From positions 62,001-126,000 of the forward strand of contig NZ_JIAL01000001.1 in assembly GCF_000688455.1 (NCBI RefSeq): DNA of 64,000 bases, in the 5' to 3' direction. This DNA is from Pseudacidobacterium ailaaui. Its GTDB lineage: Bacteria; Acidobacteriota; Terriglobia; Terriglobales; Acidobacteriaceae. The notes beneath the pieces were generated by a model, which did no database searches, was not told the DNA's origin, and worked only from the letters and a program-made list of their open reading frames with translations. This document shows, piece after piece, positions 47,548 to 56,865 of the stretch; within the stretch, counting starts at the first letter, position 1, and each line of letters begins with the position of its first letter. The position numbers were made by a program, and so were the translations under genes.

Positions 47548-48891
47548 TTAAAAAGAGTGGACCGCTGGATTGACTGCTGTCTGCCACCATTGTGCGAACG
47601 CCGCCAATGCGCGTTCGCACTGCACACGGTGGCGTTCCTTTTTGTTCCGTATCTCTTTCCGCAATTTCTCTTCAAGAGGCACCAGCAAGTCAAAGGTAAT
47701 ATTGGCCGGCTGAAAATTTTCAGGATCGGCGTGGGTGATGTAATGCACCAGCGCTCCGAGAGCCGTGGCCCTGGGAACAGGCACCGGTCTTGCGCCCAAC
47801 GCCGCATGTGCTGCATAGAGTCCCGCCAGGAAACCACTGGCAATGGATTCTGTGTATCCCTCCACGCCGGAAATCTGCCCCGCAAAGTAAATGTTGGGAT
47901 ACTCGCGCAGATTCAGCGTCTCCATTAATACGCGCGGAGCATTGATGTATGTGTTGCGATGAATCTGCCCATAGCGCAGAAATCTCGCCCCTTCCAGGCC
48001 GGGGATCATGCGCAGCACCCGCGCCTGCTCGCCATACTTGAGATGGTTTTGAAAGCCGACCAGATTATACGAGTCAGCGCGGAGATTTTCGCAGCGCAGC
48101 TGCACGACCGCATATGGCGTCTTTCCCGTTCGCGGATCGCGCAGGCCAACGGGTTTCATCGGACCAAACCGTAACGTATCGCGACCGCGCCGTGCCAGCT
48201 CCTCAATCGGCAGGCAGCCTTCAAAATAGCAGAGCTTTTCCCATGCTTTTTCCTGCACCGTCTCCGCGGAAACCAAAGCATCATAGAAGGCGTCGTATTC
48301 TTCCTTCGTGAAGGGACAGTTGATGTAATCTGCCGTGCCTTTGTCCCAGCGTGCTGCAAAGTAGACGCGGTCCATATTGATGGAATCAGCTTCCACAATC
48401 GGACTGATGGAGTCATAGAACGCGAGGTGGCTGCTTCCCGTCAGGCGCGCAATCTCTTCCGATAGCGCAGAGGACGTCAATGGCCCAGAGGCCACAATTG
48501 TGATACCGTCCTCAGGACCAAGCCTGGTCACTTCCTCACGATGCACATGGATGCGCGGCTCCCGTTCCAGGGCTTCCGTTATCTGCCGCGAAAACTCTAC
48601 GCGGTCCACTGCGAGAGCGTGCCCGGCAGGCACAGCACTGGCGTCAGCACATGCCAGCAGGGGCGACCCTGCCCTGCGCAACTCCTGCTTCAGTAGCCAT
48701 GGGGCGCTGTTTTCGCTCTCAGACTTCAAAGAATTGGAACAGACGAGCTCTCCAAAGTCAGCCGTTTGGTGCGCCGGGGTTGAACGCACGGGGCGCATTT
48801 CATAAAGATCAACCTCCACGCCCATGCGCGCAGCAACCAGAGCTGCCTCCGGGCCCGCAAGCCCTCCGCCAATCACCCGAATCCGGCTCAC
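47548..48891 (-). CDS. trmFO: tRNA m5U54 methyltransferase TrmFO (folate/FAD-dependent)
   Basis: TrmFO methylates uridine 54 in the T-loop of tRNA with methylenetetrahydrofolate and FAD. The 447-residue protein begins with the FAD-binding motif VIGGGLAGPEAALVAARMGV, followed by PAHQTADFGELVCSNSLKS and later YINAPRVLMETL, FAGQISGVEGYTESIASGFL. The length is normal. Its ATG overlaps the GNAT gene stop by 4 bp, so the two genes are coupled. Confidence 0.95.
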   Translation of the reverse strand: MSRIRVIGGGLAGPEAALVAARMGVEVDLYEMRPVRSTPAHQTADFGELVCSNSLKSESENSAPWLLKQELRRAGSPLLACADASAVPAGHALAVDRVEFSRQITEALEREPRIHVHREEVTRLGPEDGITIVASGPLTSSALSEEIARLTGSSHLAFYDSISPIVEADSINMDRVYFAARWDKGTADYINCPFTKEEYDAFYDALVSAETVQEKAWEKLCYFEGCLPIEELARRGRDTLRFGPMKPVGLRDPRTGKTPYAVVQLRCENLRADSYNLVGFQNHLKYGEQARVLRMIPGLEGARFLRYGQIHRNTYINAPRVLMETLNLREYPNIYFAGQISGVEGYTESIASGFLAGLYAAHAALGARPVPVPRATALGALVHYITHADPENFQPANITFDLLVPLEEKLRKEIRNKKERHRVQCERALAAFAQWWQTAVNPAVHSF

Positions 48892-49376
48892 GCCCGCACC
48901 TCATCGGCCGCAGCCAGTGCCTGCAATGCCTGGTCGGTCACGCGCATGCGCCGCCATTCCTGCAGCAGGGTGGCCCCAATCGAGTGATAAAACCGGATGG
49001 CAGGCCCATTCCATTCGAGCACGTCCCATTGCAGCCGTTTGCAGCCGCGCTTCACAGCAACCGCAGCCACCTCACGCAGCAGGGCCTTTCCGATGCCTCT
49101 GCCGCGGAACTCCGGACGCACGAACAAATCTTCCAGATGCAGACTGGGGCCCTGCCAGGTAGAGTAAATCGGGAAGTAAAGAGCAAACCCCGCAGCCTGC
49201 TGGTCTTCCTCCGCAATCAGACACTCGTAATAACGGTTTTCTCCAAAGCCGTCCCTCAGCAATTCCATTTCGGTGATTCTCACCGCGTGTGGCTCGCGTT
49301 CATACTCGGCAAGTTCTCTGATGAACGAGTAGATCAAAGGAACATCGGCTGGCGTAGCAGAGCGGATATGCGTCAT
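48888..49376 (-). CDS. GNAT-family N-acetyltransferase
   Basis: The 162-residue protein is a GNAT acetyltransferase resembling the diamine (spermidine/spermine-type) group: RELAEYEREPHAVRITEMEL at the N-terminus, LHLEDLFVRPEFRGRGIGKA with the acetyl-CoA-binding RGRGIG, and ENGPA-like EWNGPAIRFYHSIGAT. The substrate is not known. Its stop overlaps the trmFO start; the RND gene ends 72 bp upstream on the same strand. Confidence 0.9.
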   Translation of the reverse strand: MTHIRSATPADVPLIYSFIRELAEYEREPHAVRITEMELLRDGFGENRYYECLIAEEDQQAAGFALYFPIYSTWQGPSLHLEDLFVRPEFRGRGIGKALLREVAAVAVKRGCKRLQWDVLEWNGPAIRFYHSIGATLLQEWRRMRVTDQALQALAAADEVRA

Positions 49377-49448
49377 AAGGTACTGTTTCTATTTTATGAG
49401 AACAAGGCCCTGCCGCCCTGCTCGAAGCAGGAGACAAACCGATCTGGA

Positions 49449-52400
49449 TCAGAGCATTTCCCGACTGCGCGTCAGATAGTAATAGACCACAGGAGTCACC
49501 ACCAGACTCAGCACCATGGAGATGCACAGTCCTCCGATGACCGCAATGGCAAGCGGTTGCAGCATCTGGGATCCGGACCCAATGGCAAAGGCCAGTGGCA
49601 ACATCCCGCAGACGGCGGCAATTGCAGTCATCAGAATGGGTCGCAGCCGCCGCTGCGCTGCATGGACCATCGCGTCACGTGGCGAAACCCCTTCCGCACG
49701 GAACTTCTCGTCCGCATCCAGCAGCAGGATCCCATTTTTCGCCACAATTCCGATGACCATGATCAGGCCCATAAATGAGGCGACATTGAACGTGGTGCCA
49801 GTAAGAAGCAGTGCAAATACGACCCCAGCGATCGAAAGTACAGACGAGGCAAGAATCGCAGCCGGCGCTGCGAAATTTCGGAACTCCGTCAACAGGACCC
49901 CAAATACCAGCGCGAGCGCTAACAGCAGCACTCGCATCAGATCATGAAACGACTTCTGCTGTTCCTCGTAGGTCCCTCCATAGGTCACCCGCACATTCGG
50001 TGGCAAATGGAGACCCGCCACTGCCTGCTGCACCTGTGCCATCGCCGTACCCAGGTCTGATCCTTCCAGCCTGCCCGTGACGACAATCATCTGCTGCAGG
50101 TTTTCCCTGCGGATTTCATTCTGCGGCGGCAATTGTTGAATATTTGCCAAGGATCCAAGAGTGGCGGTATGCCCCGTGCTGCTGTTGAAGACCGTATTTT
50201 CAATTGCCTCAAGAGAACTGCGCGTTGCCTCGCCTAATCGCACACGAATCGTGTAAGGCCGGTTGTTTGCAATCAATGGGTCCGTTGTCGGGATGCCATC
50301 CAGAATACTGGTCGCATCCTGAGATACCTCCTGCGGCGTGAATCCAAGGCGGGCTGCAACCACTGGGTCCACCTGAAAATTCGTTGCAGGACCACTGATT
50401 GTGTTCTCTACCCCATTCTGCACGTCCACGACACCCGGAATTTTGCTGATCGTATCTGCGACCCGCTCGCCTAGCTGGTTCAACAGGTTCTGATCATTGG
50501 CAAAGATTTTGATCTGGATCGGTTCCGGGGAGTTCGACAAGTCGCCGATCATGTCCTGCAGGACCTGCGTAAATTCAATGTCCAACTCCGGTTCGGAGGC
50601 CCGGATCTTTTCGCGGACGTCCGCCATGATTTCGTCAATTCCCCGGTCGCGGTCTTTTTTCAGCTTTACGGAAATGTCCCCGGTATTTGCCTCTGTGACC
50701 GCAGCCAGCCCTAACTGCAGCCCGGTCCTCCGCGATGTACTCTCCACCTCCGGGGTCGACTGCAGAATACGCTCCACATGCTCCAGCACACGATTGGTCT
50801 CTGACAACGAGCTTCCGGCTGGCATGATGTAGTCCAGAATAAAGCCGCCCTCGTCCATCTCCGGAAGCATGTCAGAACCCAGCGACTGATAAGCAAACCA
50901 TGTCCCAAGAATGAGGACGATGCACCCGGCAGCGAGCAGCAGCGGTCTTGAAAGCGCCAGATTAAGGGCCCGGCCATGCCATCCCATCACCCGACGCAGC
51001 AAACGGCCCGGACCGGCATGACGCTCTTGTCTCTGCTCGCGTAGCAGAACAAGACCAAGTCCCGGCGTCCAGGTCAGGGCCAGCAGCAGGGACGTCAACA
51101 ACGCCGCCGTCATGGTTACTGCAAGCGCACGGAAGAAGCTTCCCGTCACTCCGGAAACAGAAATGAGCGGCAGAAAGACAACCACCGGTGTGATCGTGGA
51201 GCCAATCAGTGGCTTCGTGATTTCCGCCAGCGCCTTGCGCACTGCCTCCACCCGCGTTTCGCCGGAGTCGCGGTGCAGGACGATGTTCTCGACCACCACA
51301 ATTGCGTCATCAATCACCAATCCGATGGCGGCCGCCAGACCACCGAGGGTCATCAGGTTAAAGCTCTCGCCAATCACCCAGAGAAAGACAATCGTAACCG
51401 CTACTGTTACAGGAATGACGAGCCCGGCAATGATGGATGAGGTCCAGTCGCGCAAAAAGAGAAACAGGATGACGCAGGCCAGCACAAGTCCAATCAGAAT
51501 GGCGTCGCGCACACTCGAAATACTCTCGCGCACCAGCTCCGACTGGTCATAGAAGGGCGCGAGCTTCACTCCCGGCGGAAGCTTCTTTTGGAGCTGTTGC
51601 ACCTCATCGGCGACTGCGTTCGCCACAGCCACGGTATTACTGGAAGGCTGCCTTGTAATGTTCAACAAAACTGCAGGCTTGCCGTTCGCCGTGACTACGG
51701 TGTAAACAGGCAGCGTGCCCGGCCTCACATCTGCTACATCGGCCACGCGGACCGGGGCCCCTCCCGGCGTGGTCTTGATGACCAGCTGGCCCAGTTCAGA
51801 AGCACTGTGTACCTGTGCTCCTACCAGGCCCAGAATGAGTTGATGGTTCTCCTCATACAGGCCGGGAGAATCAATGATATTGGATGCCTGGATTGCATTC
51901 ACCAGGTCCGTAATGGTCACGGCGGAAGCCTGCATCCGCGCCATGTCCGGCACCACATGAAATTCAGGGACCTGTCCTCCCTGCACCGTGACCATGCTGA
52001 CTCCGGCAACCCGGTTCAGTGGCGGCTTCAACTCATAGGTCGCTAGCTCCCACAGCTGGGTCTGCGAAAGGGTGTCCGAGGTGAGGCTGTAGCCAAGGAT
52101 GGGAAATGTGGCAAAGGTCAAACGGTTGGTCGTAATGCGCGCCGTGGGCGGCAGTGTTTGCTCAACTTTTGCCAGCGCCGCATCTACCAGTTGCAGCGTG
52201 CGGAACATGTCCACATTCCAGTTGAAAAATAGGCTTACTTCCGCCGACCCGCGGCTGGTTGTGGACCGCACTGTCTCCAGACCGGGAACGCTGTTCACCG
52301 CATCTTCTATCGGTTTGGTGATGGTCACCTGCATCTGCTCAACCGGCATTACGCCGTTGTCCACGCCGATCACCACGCGCGGAAAATTCGTCTCAGGAAA

Positions 52401-52538
52401 AACAGAGATGGGCACCTGAAACGCCAGATACACTCCCACCACGGTAAGAACAACGGCAAAGAAAAAGACTGTCCGCACCGAGCGCGAAAGCCAGAAATTC
52501 TGTGTTTCCGGCACCACCAAAGGAGGGGTGCTAATCAT
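49449..52538 (-). CDS. RND-family multidrug/solute efflux permease
   Basis: The 1,029-residue inner-membrane pump (ATG 52538; GTG 52547 also possible) has the RND layout of two sets of six membrane segments and two large periplasmic loops. The start is RSVRTVFFFAVVLTVVGVYL. The proton-relay aspartates lie in AAAIGLVIDDAIVVVENIVL. QVPISVFPETNFPRVVIGVD marks the first loop. It is the last gene of a tolC-MFP-RND operon and has a strong GGTGGAG site. It overlaps the adaptor stop by 8 bp. The exported compound cannot be told; no metal-binding Met clusters typical of CusA are obvious. Confidence 0.93.
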   Translation of the reverse strand: MISTPPLVVPETQNFWLSRSVRTVFFFAVVLTVVGVYLAFQVPISVFPETNFPRVVIGVDNGVMPVEQMQVTITKPIEDAVNSVPGLETVRSTTSRGSAEVSLFFNWNVDMFRTLQLVDAALAKVEQTLPPTARITTNRLTFATFPILGYSLTSDTLSQTQLWELATYELKPPLNRVAGVSMVTVQGGQVPEFHVVPDMARMQASAVTITDLVNAIQASNIIDSPGLYEENHQLILGLVGAQVHSASELGQLVIKTTPGGAPVRVADVADVRPGTLPVYTVVTANGKPAVLLNITRQPSSNTVAVANAVADEVQQLQKKLPPGVKLAPFYDQSELVRESISSVRDAILIGLVLACVILFLFLRDWTSSIIAGLVIPVTVAVTIVFLWVIGESFNLMTLGGLAAAIGLVIDDAIVVVENIVLHRDSGETRVEAVRKALAEITKPLIGSTITPVVVFLPLISVSGVTGSFFRALAVTMTAALLTSLLLALTWTPGLGLVLLREQRQERHAGPGRLLRRVMGWHGRALNLALSRPLLLAAGCIVLILGTWFAYQSLGSDMLPEMDEGGFILDYIMPAGSSLSETNRVLEHVERILQSTPEVESTSRRTGLQLGLAAVTEANTGDISVKLKKDRDRGIDEIMADVREKIRASEPELDIEFTQVLQDMIGDLSNSPEPIQIKIFANDQNLLNQLGERVADTISKIPGVVDVQNGVENTISGPATNFQVDPVVAARLGFTPQEVSQDATSILDGIPTTDPLIANNRPYTIRVRLGEATRSSLEAIENTVFNSSTGHTATLGSLANIQQLPPQNEIRRENLQQMIVVTGRLEGSDLGTAMAQVQQAVAGLHLPPNVRVTYGGTYEEQQKSFHDLMRVLLLALALVFGVLLTEFRNFAAPAAILASSVLSIAGVVFALLLTGTTFNVASFMGLIMVIGIVAKNGILLLDADEKFRAEGVSPRDAMVHAAQRRLRPILMTAIAAVCGMLPLAFAIGSGSQMLQPLAIAVIGGLCISMVLSLVVTPVVYYYLTRSREML

Positions 52539-53811
52539 CGTCTCCACCTCTCTGATGCGCCGCAGGCTTTTCTTGGCCAGAGGAAGCCAGCTTTACCCTG
52601 GTTCCATCATCCAGACTGTATGCGCCTTCAGTAATGACCATGTCCGCCGGCGTAACACCGCTCATGATCTGGACTTCTTTCTCGTCCCGGATTCCCGTCT
52701 GCACCCGCCTTTTGTGCGCCACCCCATCTGGACTCATCACCATTACGGAGGTGCTGCCGTCCTGTGCCGAAAGCAAGGCACTGATCGGGACCTTGACGGC
52801 ATTGCTCACGGCCTTTGTCTGTATGGCAACATGGACCGGCGTGCCTACTTTCAAGGCACCATCTTTGTTTTCGGCCCTTACCCATATTTCGATGGTTGTG
52901 CTGCCAGGATCGAGCGCCGGGCTAACCAGTGAAACCTTGGCCGGCACGGTTTCTTCCATTCCTGGAACAGTCACGACTGCCGGGTCGCCCACTTTGAGCT
53001 GCTGGGCCAGCAATTGCGAAATGTGCAGCTTTGCCAGCAGCGCCGAAGTGTCCATCACTGTCAGCAGTGGCGCCCCTGCCGCCGCTGTTTCGCCTGCAAA
53101 GAGCGGTCGGTCCGTCACCACTCCATCAATCGGGCTACGGATTTCCGAGTAGCTCACCTGTGCTTCTGCGCCAAGATATCTGCCTTTGGCAGACTCCAGC
53201 TGGCCCTGCGCCGCCTTCAGTGCCGCCTCACGGCTGACTGTCTGCATGGAATCAAGGTGCTTCTTCGCCGAATCATATGCCGCCTGCGCCTGTACCAGCG
53301 CAGCCACTGCAGTGTCCAGATCGCGGCCCGGAATCGCCCCTTCCGCAAAAAGCTGTTTACGACTCTTCACAATGCTCTGGTTGAGTTCCAGATTGGCTTT
53401 TGCCTGTGCGAAATCCAACTCGGCCTTCTGATAGTCTTCCGGGACCTGTGCTTTCGTCGCTGTCGCGTACGCTGCCTCGGCCGCGGTATAGCTGCCCTGA
53501 TTGTCCAGGGCTGCAGCTTCCAGATCGCGGTTTTCGAGCACCGCAAGCAACTGCCCGGCCTTCACGTGTGATCCGCGCTGCACATAAAACTTCTTCACCG
53601 GCGCGCTGATCTTCGGTGCAATTGCAGCCTGCGCCAACGGAGCCAGCACAGCATCGGCCGTAATGTGCGCCGCCATCGGTCCAACTTCCGGATGCTCAGC
53701 CTGCACTTCAACCTCTACCTGAAGTGCGGCCTCTTTTTTTGCACAGCCGGCAAACGCCAGCGCGGCAACCAGAGTGACTGAGCAATATGTTTTTCCTGAG
53801 ATTCTCAGCAT
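52531..53811 (-). CDS. RND efflux periplasmic adaptor (membrane fusion) lipoprotein
   Basis: The 426-residue adaptor joins the inner-membrane pump to the outer-membrane channel. The signal peptide ends in the lipobox LAFAGC, so it is a lipoprotein with Cys22 as the modified residue. KKFYVQRGSHVKAGQLLAVL is the biotinyl-lipoyl-like segment, followed by a coiled-coil hairpin rich in Ala/Gln/Lys (about residues 95-205), and EIRSPIDGVVTDRPLFAGET is the returning lipoyl half. It lies 9 bp downstream of the tolC-like gene and overlaps the RND gene. Confidence 0.93.
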   Translation of the reverse strand: MLRISGKTYCSVTLVAALAFAGCAKKEAALQVEVEVQAEHPEVGPMAAHITADAVLAPLAQAAIAPKISAPVKKFYVQRGSHVKAGQLLAVLENRDLEAAALDNQGSYTAAEAAYATATKAQVPEDYQKAELDFAQAKANLELNQSIVKSRKQLFAEGAIPGRDLDTAVAALVQAQAAYDSAKKHLDSMQTVSREAALKAAQGQLESAKGRYLGAEAQVSYSEIRSPIDGVVTDRPLFAGETAAAGAPLLTVMDTSALLAKLHISQLLAQQLKVGDPAVVTVPGMEETVPAKVSLVSPALDPGSTTIEIWVRAENKDGALKVGTPVHVAIQTKAVSNAVKVPISALLSAQDGSTSVMVMSPDGVAHKRRVQTGIRDEKEVQIMSGVTPADMVITEGAYSLDDGTRVKLASSGQEKPAAHQRGGDDD

Positions 53812-53820
53812 CGTTTTCTC

Positions 53821-55134
53821 TTACAAGGTCCCTGTTAATGTCTGCAAATTCGCCAACGCCATCTCGTAGCGGACGCGCCCATCCTCGCGCGCATTTTCTG
53901 CCAGAGTCAGCGCATTCTGTGCATCCACCACTTCCAGCACCGTGGCCTCACCGCCTGTGTAGCGCATTTTGGTCAGCCGCAGACTGTCCGCAGCTGTCTG
54001 CACACTCTGGTCCAGTGAAGCAAGCTGGTTGTGTGCAGCCACCGCTTCGGAATAATACTCATCAAGTTCCGCAATCAGCCTGCGCTGCGCGGCCGTCAAA
54101 GCCACACGCGCTGCATCGCGGCGTATCTCGCTCTGCCGGACTTTGTGCTGCGTCGAAAGCCAGTCCCATACCGGAATGTCCACCGTCACCATCGCGGAGT
54201 AGCCCAGGTTATGCAGCCCATCCGGCCCGCGGACCGCAAACTGCGGCGCATCGATTCCATACATCGCGCTCACTCCCAGGTCCGGCAGATACGCAGCGCG
54301 CGCAGCCAATACCTCCGCATCACTCTGCCGCAACGCCGCAAACGCGCTCTTGATGTCAGGATTGTTTGCCGACGCTGCAGCTTCCACCTCGGCGCGCGTC
54401 GGTAAACCATCGCGGATCGGGGCCTCCTGGAGCACATACTGCGTGCGCGGGTCGGGAAAAAGCAGTACCCCCAGCTCCAGACGCGCTCTTTCTGCTGCAA
54501 CTTTGGCATCTTCCAGGTCACGACGACGCTGCTGCTGCTCTAGCTGGGCCTTGATGACATCGGCATGGGCCGCCTCGCGCGCCGCCTCGCGCTTCTGCGT
54601 CAGGTCCACAAAGGCATCGGCCTCGCCAGCCGCCCGGGTGGCAACCTGCAATTTCTGGTCGGCGGAAAGAAGCCCATAGTAAAGACCCACCACTGTCGCC
54701 ACCAGTCCTCTTCTTGCCACTTCCAATTGCGCTTCTGCAAATGCGGCGGCAGCATCGGCCCGCTTGATCTCAGCCACTCCGGCAAGCCCGACTGTCTCAT
54801 TCACCACGCCCTGGCTTGTATATTCGTGGACTGCATTATTGGCAATAAAACGCGGAGTCGTAGTCCCCGTGCCGCCTTGAGTGTAAAGATACTGGTTGTG
54901 ATAGACCGCATTCGGCAAAAGTGCCGCACGCGCAATCGAGCGGTCCAGCGCTGCTACTTTGCTGTCTGCCACGCTTGCGGCAAACGCAGGCTCATTGGCC
55001 TCGGCCCTTCGGATGGCCTCATCCAGGGTGATGGTGACCGGAGCAGTCACGGCCGTTTGCTGGGCATACAGCCCACATACAGACAAAAGCCCCGCCATCA
55101 CCGCCACAAATCCTGCTCTGTAATTCACGCCCAT
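53821..55134 (-). CDS. TolC-family outer-membrane efflux protein
   Basis: The 437-residue protein (ATG 55134; GTG 55137 also in frame) has a signal peptide (ending CGLYAQ) and two long outer-membrane efflux protein (OEP) repeats of coiled coil, for example TLDEAIRRAEANEPAFAASV and AVLEVVDAQNALTLAENAR-type segments. It forms the exit duct of the tripartite pump. It is the first gene of the operon tolC, MFP, RND, divergent from pntAA. The 243-bp gap between them probably holds the promoters of both. Confidence 0.92.
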   Translation of the reverse strand: MGVNYRAGFVAVMAGLLSVCGLYAQQTAVTAPVTITLDEAIRRAEANEPAFAASVADSKVAALDRSIARAALLPNAVYHNQYLYTQGGTGTTTPRFIANNAVHEYTSQGVVNETVGLAGVAEIKRADAAAAFAEAQLEVARRGLVATVVGLYYGLLSADQKLQVATRAAGEADAFVDLTQKREAAREAAHADVIKAQLEQQQRRRDLEDAKVAAERARLELGVLLFPDPRTQYVLQEAPIRDGLPTRAEVEAAASANNPDIKSAFAALRQSDAEVLAARAAYLPDLGVSAMYGIDAPQFAVRGPDGLHNLGYSAMVTVDIPVWDWLSTQHKVRQSEIRRDAARVALTAAQRRLIAELDEYYSEAVAAHNQLASLDQSVQTAADSLRLTKMRYTGGEATVLEVVDAQNALTLAENAREDGRVRYEMALANLQTLTGTL

Positions 55135-55380
55135 CACCTTTTACCTTAATGTTCATAACCTTAATGCTTCGTGAAGGATATAAGACGAAAACAGCCTGTC
55201 GAATACCACTCCTTTTGAGGACGGTCTTTCCTTGTCTACCATGCGATGAAGAGGGGGAAACCTTTCGCCCAGTCATTCCATTGCTTTATTCCCCATAAAG
55301 ATTTTTCTAATCTCATCAACGAAAACCTTGCCAAACGATAAATAAATTGAATACCTTGGCTGCCCAAGGAGAATTTTGGA

Positions 55381-56547
55381 TTGCCTGGGACCCTTGGGAT
55401 TCTGCTGGAGACCTTCCCTCAGGAACGCCGGGTAGCGCTCGTACCCCGCCAGTGCGAAGCGCTCAAAAAAGCCGGACTTGAGGTCATCATGGAACAGTCT
55501 GCTGGCGCTTCAGCAGGCTTTCCCGACGAACTATACGTAGCACGTGGTGCGCGCATCGCCAGCCGCGAAGATGTCTTTGAGCAGGCCGACATCATCGCCC
55601 AGGTGCGCTGTCTTGGCGCCAATCCTGAAGCAGGCCGTGCCGATCTCAGGAATTTCCGCCCCGGTCAGGTGCTCATTGGTTTCGCTGAACCACTCACGGC
55701 GATTCAGGAATGCTCCAGCCTGGCCAGTGCCGGAGTTTCCCTGCTTGCACTCGAGTTGATTCCGCGCATCACGCGCGCCCAGAGTATGGACGCTCTTTCC
55801 TCGATGGCCACCATCGCCGGTTACCGTGCCGTTCTTCTCGCAGCAATGCATCTGCCCAAAATCTTTCCATTGCTCATGACGGCCGCCGGAACCATCACTC
55901 CGGCCAAGGTCTTTGTTCTTGGAGCAGGCGTCGCCGGACTCCAGGCCATCGCCACCGCCCGCCGTCTGGGGGCCGTCGTCAGCGCATATGACGTGCGCTC
56001 TGCCGTCAAGGAACAAGTGGAAAGCGTCGGGGCAAAATTCGTCGTGCTGGCCGTGGAAGCGGAAGCTGCGGAAGACAAGGGCGGATACGCCAAAGCCCTC
56101 GGGGAAGACTTTTACCGCAAACAGCGCGAGCAACTCACTGAGGTGCTTCGCGAACAGGACGTTGTCATCACTACGGCGGCCGTGCCCGGGCGCAAAGCCC
56201 CCGTGCTGATTACCGCCGAGATGGTTTCTGCCATGCAGCCCGGCTCCGTAATCGTGGACATCGCCGCCGAACGCGGCGGTAACTGTGAACTCACCAGGGC
56301 AGGCGAAACCATCGTCCACCATGATGTGACGATCCTCGGCCCGGTCAACCTGCCATCAAGCGTCCCCAACCATGCCAGCCAGATGTTTTCGGCCAATATT
56401 GCCGCAGTAACCAAATTGCTGATACAGAACGGCAGTATCTCGCTCAATCTTGAGGACGAGATCATCCGCGAGGCCCTGGTCACACACCAGGGCCGCATCG
56501 TGCATCCGCGCGTCGCAGAGCTTGCAGCTTCAGGTGCTCCTGCTTAG
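55381..56547 (+). CDS. pntAA: NAD(P) transhydrogenase alpha subunit, part 1 (NAD-binding)
   Basis: Subunit of the proton-pumping transhydrogenase that reduces NADP+ with NADH, using the proton gradient. The 388-residue protein holds the domain I fold: TFPQERRVALVPRQCEALKK at the N-terminus, ARAQSMDALSSMATIAGYRA, and the Rossmann motif FVLGAGVAGLQAIATARRLG. The start is TTG 55381, supported by AAGGAG 9 bases before it; no other start matches. It is part of a split alpha subunit (pntAA/pntAB), as in many bacteria. Confidence 0.95.
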   Translation: MPGTLGILLETFPQERRVALVPRQCEALKKAGLEVIMEQSAGASAGFPDELYVARGARIASREDVFEQADIIAQVRCLGANPEAGRADLRNFRPGQVLIGFAEPLTAIQECSSLASAGVSLLALELIPRITRAQSMDALSSMATIAGYRAVLLAAMHLPKIFPLLMTAAGTITPAKVFVLGAGVAGLQAIATARRLGAVVSAYDVRSAVKEQVESVGAKFVVLAVEAEAAEDKGGYAKALGEDFYRKQREQLTEVLREQDVVITTAAVPGRKAPVLITAEMVSAMQPGSVIVDIAAERGGNCELTRAGETIVHHDVTILGPVNLPSSVPNHASQMFSANIAAVTKLLIQNGSISLNLEDEIIREALVTHQGRIVHPRVAELAASGAPA

Positions 56548-56568
56548 CACGGACTTGAGGAGAAAGAA

Positions 56569-56865
56569 ATGCCAGCAGATTTTATCTCAAATCTTTATGT
56601 CTTCATCCTTGCTGGATTTGTCGGCTTTGAGCTGATCAAGCGGGTATCACCGCTTTTGCATACGCCGCTGATGTCACTGACCAATGCCCTGGACGCCATC
56701 GTCGTCGTCGCGGCCATCATCATCACCGGGAGACACGGAACGCCTTTGACCACCACACTTGGGGCCATTGCGATCGCTGCCTCGTTCAGCAATATGGTCG
56801 GCGGCTTCTTCATCACAGACCGAATGGTGCGCATGTTCAAGTCCGGCGGAGCAAAAAGACCATGA
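56569..56865 (+). CDS. pntAB: NAD(P) transhydrogenase alpha subunit, part 2 (membrane)
   Basis: The 98-residue protein forms part of the membrane proton channel (domain II), with about three hydrophobic segments (VFILAGFVGFELIKRV, LDAIVVVAAIIITG, LGAIAIAASFSNMVGGFFIT). GAGGAGAAAGAA precedes the ATG. It overlaps pntB by 4 bp. Confidence 0.93.
   Translation: MPADFISNLYVFILAGFVGFELIKRVSPLLHTPLMSLTNALDAIVVVAAIIITGRHGTPLTTTLGAIAIAASFSNMVGGFFITDRMVRMFKSGGAKRP

Noticed and set aside
49420-49440. Short hairpin between the RND and GNAT genes as a terminator
   Set aside because: The stem is about 6 bp and no T-run follows on the minus strand.
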